DNA of 64,000 bases from Perognathus longimembris pacificus (Eukaryota; Chordata; Mammalia; Rodentia; Heteromyidae), in contig NC_063181.1 of assembly GCF_023159225.1 (NCBI RefSeq), forward strand, positions 6,779,606-6,843,605, written 5' to 3'. Below the pieces are notes generated by a model, which searched no databases, was not told the DNA's origin, and worked only from the letters and a program-made list of their open reading frames with translations. Positions 60,560 to 64,000 of this stretch are shown here, piece after piece. The translations under genes were made by a program, and so were the position numbers. How positions within the stretch are numbered: position 1 is the first letter of the stretch; each line of letters begins with the position of its first letter.

Positions 60560-61250
60560 CGTTGAAAAATCAGAAGGATCTTAAAATAAAAAAACCTCAT
60601 GATGCACCTAAAGCTCTGAGAAAAACAGAACAAGCCAAATGCAAAATTAGCATTTGAAAAGAAATAATAAGATTAGGGTAGAAAGTAATATAATTGTAAG
60701 GAAAAAATGTGTAAAGATTCAATAAAGCAAAAAGTGGTTATTTGAAAAAATACATAAGATTGACGGATCCCAATCAACCTGAAAACCCAAATAAATAAAA
60801 TTCAAAGATCAAAATGGGCCATCAAAACACCAGTGTATAATCCAGAGGATCATAGGGGAATACTTCCAAAATCTTTAAACATTTAAATAAACAGAAATCT
60901 AGACCAAATGGATACATTTCTAGATGTCTTTGGCCTAGTCAACTGATCCAAGAAGATATAAATCTTTACGCAGGTCTATAATAAATGCAGATCTATAGAT
61001 ATGAGATTGAAGCGGTTTTAGTTTCCCAACACAAAATGCCTATGACCCATAGCTGAATTCCATATGACCTTTAAAGAAGAAATAACATCAATACACCTCA
61101 AATTTTTCCATGAGATAAAACAGGAAGAAATAGAATGCTACCAAATCCTTTCTATGAAGTCAGTATTATATTCATCCCCAAACACAACAGAAAAGAATTT
61201 TAATCTCTGATGAACACAGACACAAAAATTCTACACTAAACACTTTCAAG
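60560..61250 (+). pseudogene. Older LINE-1 ORF2 fragment, 5' segment (outer element)
   Basis: L1 ORF2 reverse-transcriptase region, recognised from ordered words such as CCTCATGATGCACCT, AAGCAAAAAGTGGTTATTTG, AAATGGATACATTTCTAGATG and ACACAAAAATTCTACACT. Many stops and small deletions, so it is non-functional. Interrupted after 61250 by a second LINE-1, it resumes at 62559. Confidence 0.82.
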
Positions 61251-62548
61251 GATAAATAGAAAGCCCACAGAATGGGAGAATACTTTTACTAGCTACAGAC
61301 AAGGGCCTTATATCTAAAATACACTTAGAGCTCAAAAAATTTAACTCCTCAAAATTAAAGCCCCAAACAAACAACAACTGAATTGATAAATGGACTTAAA
61401 CACTTAAAGAGAGACTTCTCAGAAATAAGAATGGCCAATAAACACATGAAAAAATGCTCAACATCTCTGGCCATAAAAGAAATGCAAATCAAAACACTGA
61501 GATTCCACTGCACCCCAGTTAGAATGGCCATTATCAAGAAAGCTAACAACAACAGATGCTGGTGGGGATGTGGCCAAAAGGGAACCCTACTACACTGTTG
61601 GTGGGAGATTAAACGTATTCAACCACTCTGGAAAGCAGGATGGAGGTTTATCAAAAGACTGAACAAGCAGGATGGGCTATCTCAAAAGACTAAACAAGAG
61701 CTTCCCAATGATCCAGCAATTCCACTCTGGGGAATTTATCCAATAAACCACAAACAAGGCCATACTATAGCTGCCAGCACAACCATGTTCGCTGCAGCAT
61801 TGTTTACCATAGCTAAGATATGGAATCTACTCAGATGCCCCTCAGTAGATGAGTAGATCAAGAAAATGTTGTATATACACACAATGGAGTTCTATGCTTC
61901 CATCAGAAAGAATGGTATTGTACCCTTTGTAAGGAAATGAAAAGATTTGGAAAAAATTAAGCAAACTAAGCCAGATCCAAAGGAACATAGGTCGCATGAT
62001 TTCCCTCATTGTGGTAACTAGAATATATCCATAAACACACTGGATGGTAAAAGACAAAAACATACACTTGAACATGATAAATTATACAGGACTCTAGACA
62101 GTCACACAGTGAGACCAAAGGAAGATGCTTTTAGGAGAGGGTCACAAAGGCTCAATAGCTATGTGCATATGATCACATAAAATGATGTTTACTGAAATGA
62201 ACTCCAAGAAATGGAAACAAGAGGTTTTATGTTATTTTGCTTCTTGTTTTTTTCTGCTCCTTTGTCACTGTTTTTGATTTTTGTACCTTTTGTGTACGTT
62301 TATCTGTTTGGGGGAGTGTAAGGGGAGCACAGAATTGGTGGAACAAAGGATGAAAAATTTAGCAGTGATGCTCACTAGACACTACGTTGAAAATAAAGTA
62401 TACAACTTGGGTAGGAGGGAGGTCAGGAGGGGAAAAGTGGGAGAAAATGAGGGAAGAGGTTCAAAAAGGTAAAAAAAGACATGTACTCATTACCTGACTT
62501 ATATGACCATAACCCTTCTATACATCAACTTTACAGTAACAATTAAAG
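61251..62548 (+). pseudogene. LINE-1 3' end nested inside an older LINE-1
   Basis: 5'-truncated copy carrying the 3' part of ORF2 and the 3' UTR. An open stretch at 61383-61856 encodes the typical ORF2 C-terminal motifs WWGCGQKGTLLHCWW, PLWKAGWRF, DPAIPLWGIYP and AALFTIAKIWN, then a stop. The flanks CACTTTCAAG (61241-61250) and CATTTTCAAG (62549-62558) look like its target-site duplication. Confidence 0.82.
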
Positions 62549-62558
62549 CATTTTCAAG

Positions 62559-63011
62559 AGAACTCAACAGTTCATTAATAAGATCATACACACTATCATA
62601 TTGGTTTCATCCTGGAGATACAAGGATGGTATGTAAACCAATAGACATGACACAGCAGAGAGTCTGATGACAAAGATCACATGATCATTTCAATGACACA
62701 GAAAAAGCCTTTGATAAAACAAAAGCATTTTACACTAAGTGCTCTGAAGAAACTAGGAACAGAAAGAATAAACTGAACATAATAAAGGCCACATATATCC
62801 TATAGCAGCATTATACTAAATGGGGGAAAAAGTGCTATCATGACTGGGCGCTATCAATGGGGAAAGGGAAGGTTGACAAGGAGAGAGAGAATAAGGGAAA
62901 AGATGGTCCAAGAACTTTATATGCATGTATGGCAACTGCTGAAATTGTTTTAAGGGTGGTCAGGGGAGAGTAATGGATGGGGTCAACAATTAATGTATGC
63001 GCCAATAAAAA
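62559..63011 (+). pseudogene. Older LINE-1, 3' segment (outer element)
   Basis: The ORF2 text resumes exactly where it stopped at 61250 (AACTCAACAG...AAGATCATACAC, GGTTTCATCCTGGAGATACAAGGATGG, AAAAAGCCTTTGATAAAA). After about 62835 it jumps to an L1 3' UTR-like end (ATGCATGTATGGCAACTGC, AATTAATGTATGCGCCAATAAAAAG). This implies an internal deletion of the rest of ORF2. Confidence 0.8.
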
Positions 63012-63300
63012 GTGACCCTAACTATCCAAATAATCTCACTTGTACATTGTAGCTTACTGTTAATACTTAACTTGAGGAAGCAACAGACTGCATATAGCAA
63101 CTTTACAGAGTGGTACCCAAATAAAGCAGGAGATTGTGATGCAATTTCTCATCAGCTTTTCAAAACCACAGTAGTGGGTTTCATAAACCAAGTACATACT
63201 CCGTACCAAATGTAAATATTAAAAAAAAATCAACTTTTACACATTAAAAATGACATTTGTGGCTATAAGGAAGACCTGTAAGGTTTGTGATGACCCATAC

Positions 63301-63366
63301 CTAAGACAGCCTCAGACGGTGAAGATTTATTAGGACTCAGGTCCGGGAACGAAACCGGAAGTAGTT
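63301..63366 (-). CDS. MEIKIN: Internal coding exon (exon A) of a MEIKIN-like gene
   Basis: This 66-bp exon is the most upstream one I can find in the window. On the minus strand it follows a TAG acceptor (AG at 63367-63368) and ends at a GT donor (63299-63300). It starts with two bases of a split codon, carries 21 codons and ends with the single base G. The frame encodes LLPVSFPDLSPNKSSPSEAVL. The S-S-P within it fits the core polo-box docking consensus S-[S/T]-P. The trailing G joins the GT that begins the next exon to make a glycine codon, so the junction is in frame. The other two frames of the exon contain stops. The preceding exon must lie beyond the right edge. Seen: splice sites and frame. 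Inferred: membership of the gene, and identity as MEIKIN, which I recognise only tentatively. Confidence 0.72.
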
Positions 63367-63494
63367 CTATGTTTTCCTAAACAAAGGGAAAAAGAAGTAG
63401 AGATTATATCCTTATATCCCCTTAAATTCAGTGAATAAATAATATGGATTTTAATCAATCATAGTAGGTATAAAATAATTATAATAGGCATAAC

Positions 63495-63680
63495 GATGAG
63501 AAATTTGGCAGAGCGAGGAGGTGCATGCCTAGAGGGCAGTCAGGAGGACAGAAAATTTCAGGTCAGTCAAGGTGATGTAGTGATACCATCTCTCGGGGGA
63601 GGAAGGGAAGGACAGAGAAGGAAAGAGGAGATAAGGAGAAGGAAGGGAGAGAGAAGGGGGAAGGGAGGAGGGAGAAACAA
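63495..63680 (+). repeat. Degenerate B1-like fragment and purine-rich tract
   Basis: A weak B1-like start (GGCAGAGCGAGGAGGTGCATGCC) leads into a GGAAG/GAGAAGG purine tract at about 63598-63672. Confidence 0.5.
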
Positions 63681-63813
63681 CAACAAAAGATTAGACAGAA
63701 GTCTAAGCATGAAAGGATAATTATATAATATAATGCTGACTATTCATGTCTCTCATAAAAATGTTTACTATCATCCACTAAAAAGAAAAACACGTATTTA
63801 TTAGGAAATGAAC

Positions 63814-64000
63814 GTAACCAGATGCTGGTGCACCAACCTGTAAATCCTAATTACTTGGAGGCTGAGATTGGGAAGGTCGGAGTTTGAGGCCTGCCCAAGC
63901 AGAAGAAAATTACAGGAATCTTTCTCACCCCACGGCTGGGAGCACAGACACATACAGTTAGGCTAGATGGAAGGCTGGGATTGGGAGGATGCAGTTCCAG
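63814..64000 (+). mobile_element. B1-type SINE running off the right edge
   Basis: CCAGATGCTGGTGCACCAACCTGTAAATCCTAATTACTTGGAGGCTGAG, split by positions 63817-63865, is a diverged B1 head. The remainder is degenerate and cut by the window end. Confidence 0.55.

Noticed and set aside
61383..61856. 157-codon open frame as a cellular gene
   Set aside because: Motifs such as GTLLHCWW and DPAIPLWGIYP identify it as the C-terminal part of LINE-1 ORF2 in a truncated copy.

Overview
This is nuclear DNA from a mammal, almost certainly a rodent. It is mostly non-coding: introns and intergenic sequence densely seeded with SINEs, LINE-1 fragments and microsatellites. There is no prokaryotic gene organisation. 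The best taxonomic clue is the young SINE complement. Eight copies of a two-monomer element, with a tRNA-Ala/ID-like left half and a distinctive right half, match the architecture of IDL-Geo, which I recall as described only from Geomyoidea (kangaroo rats, pocket mice, pocket gophers). Many further SINEs join an Alu/B1-like (7SL-type) head to the same right half. I infer a geomyoid rodent; the species cannot be named from sequence alone.

Region by region: 1-47.9 kb holds no gene I can defend. It is unique non-coding sequence broken by SINEs of both orientations, a Tigger-like DNA-transposon fossil (7.4-7.6 kb), an LTR-like ancient repeat (31.1-31.5 kb), LINE-1 3' ends (9.4, 26.5 and 44.9 kb) and many microsatellites. 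Three short open stretches on the minus strand (26.8, 33.3 and 43.2 kb) look slightly protein-like but are unproven.

48.0-63.4 kb on the minus strand holds the 3' part of one multi-exon protein-coding gene. Five exons (63301-63366, 59583-59671, 58633-58737, 50136-50322 and 48029-49107) have canonical AG/GT borders, and all four junctions keep the reading frame. They end at a TGA followed 35 bases later by AATAAA. The encoded protein is basic, serine/proline-rich and disordered-looking. Its organisation and motifs make me think of MEIKIN, the meiosis-specific kinetochore protein that binds CENP-C and recruits PLK1 in meiosis I. That identity is a recollection, not a search result. The last two exons and the intron between them form an extremely GC- and CpG-rich island containing a 36-bp coding minisatellite (seven copies) and a 30-bp intronic minisatellite, while the upstream exons and introns are AT-rich.

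60.5-63.0 kb, inside the gene's introns, is a LINE-1 nested in an older LINE-1. The 5' exons of the gene lie beyond position 64000.

I found no undescribed enzymatic or defence-type system. The most notable items are the rapidly evolving GC-rich 3' end of the candidate meiotic gene and the modular SINEs that share one tRNA-like 3' module.
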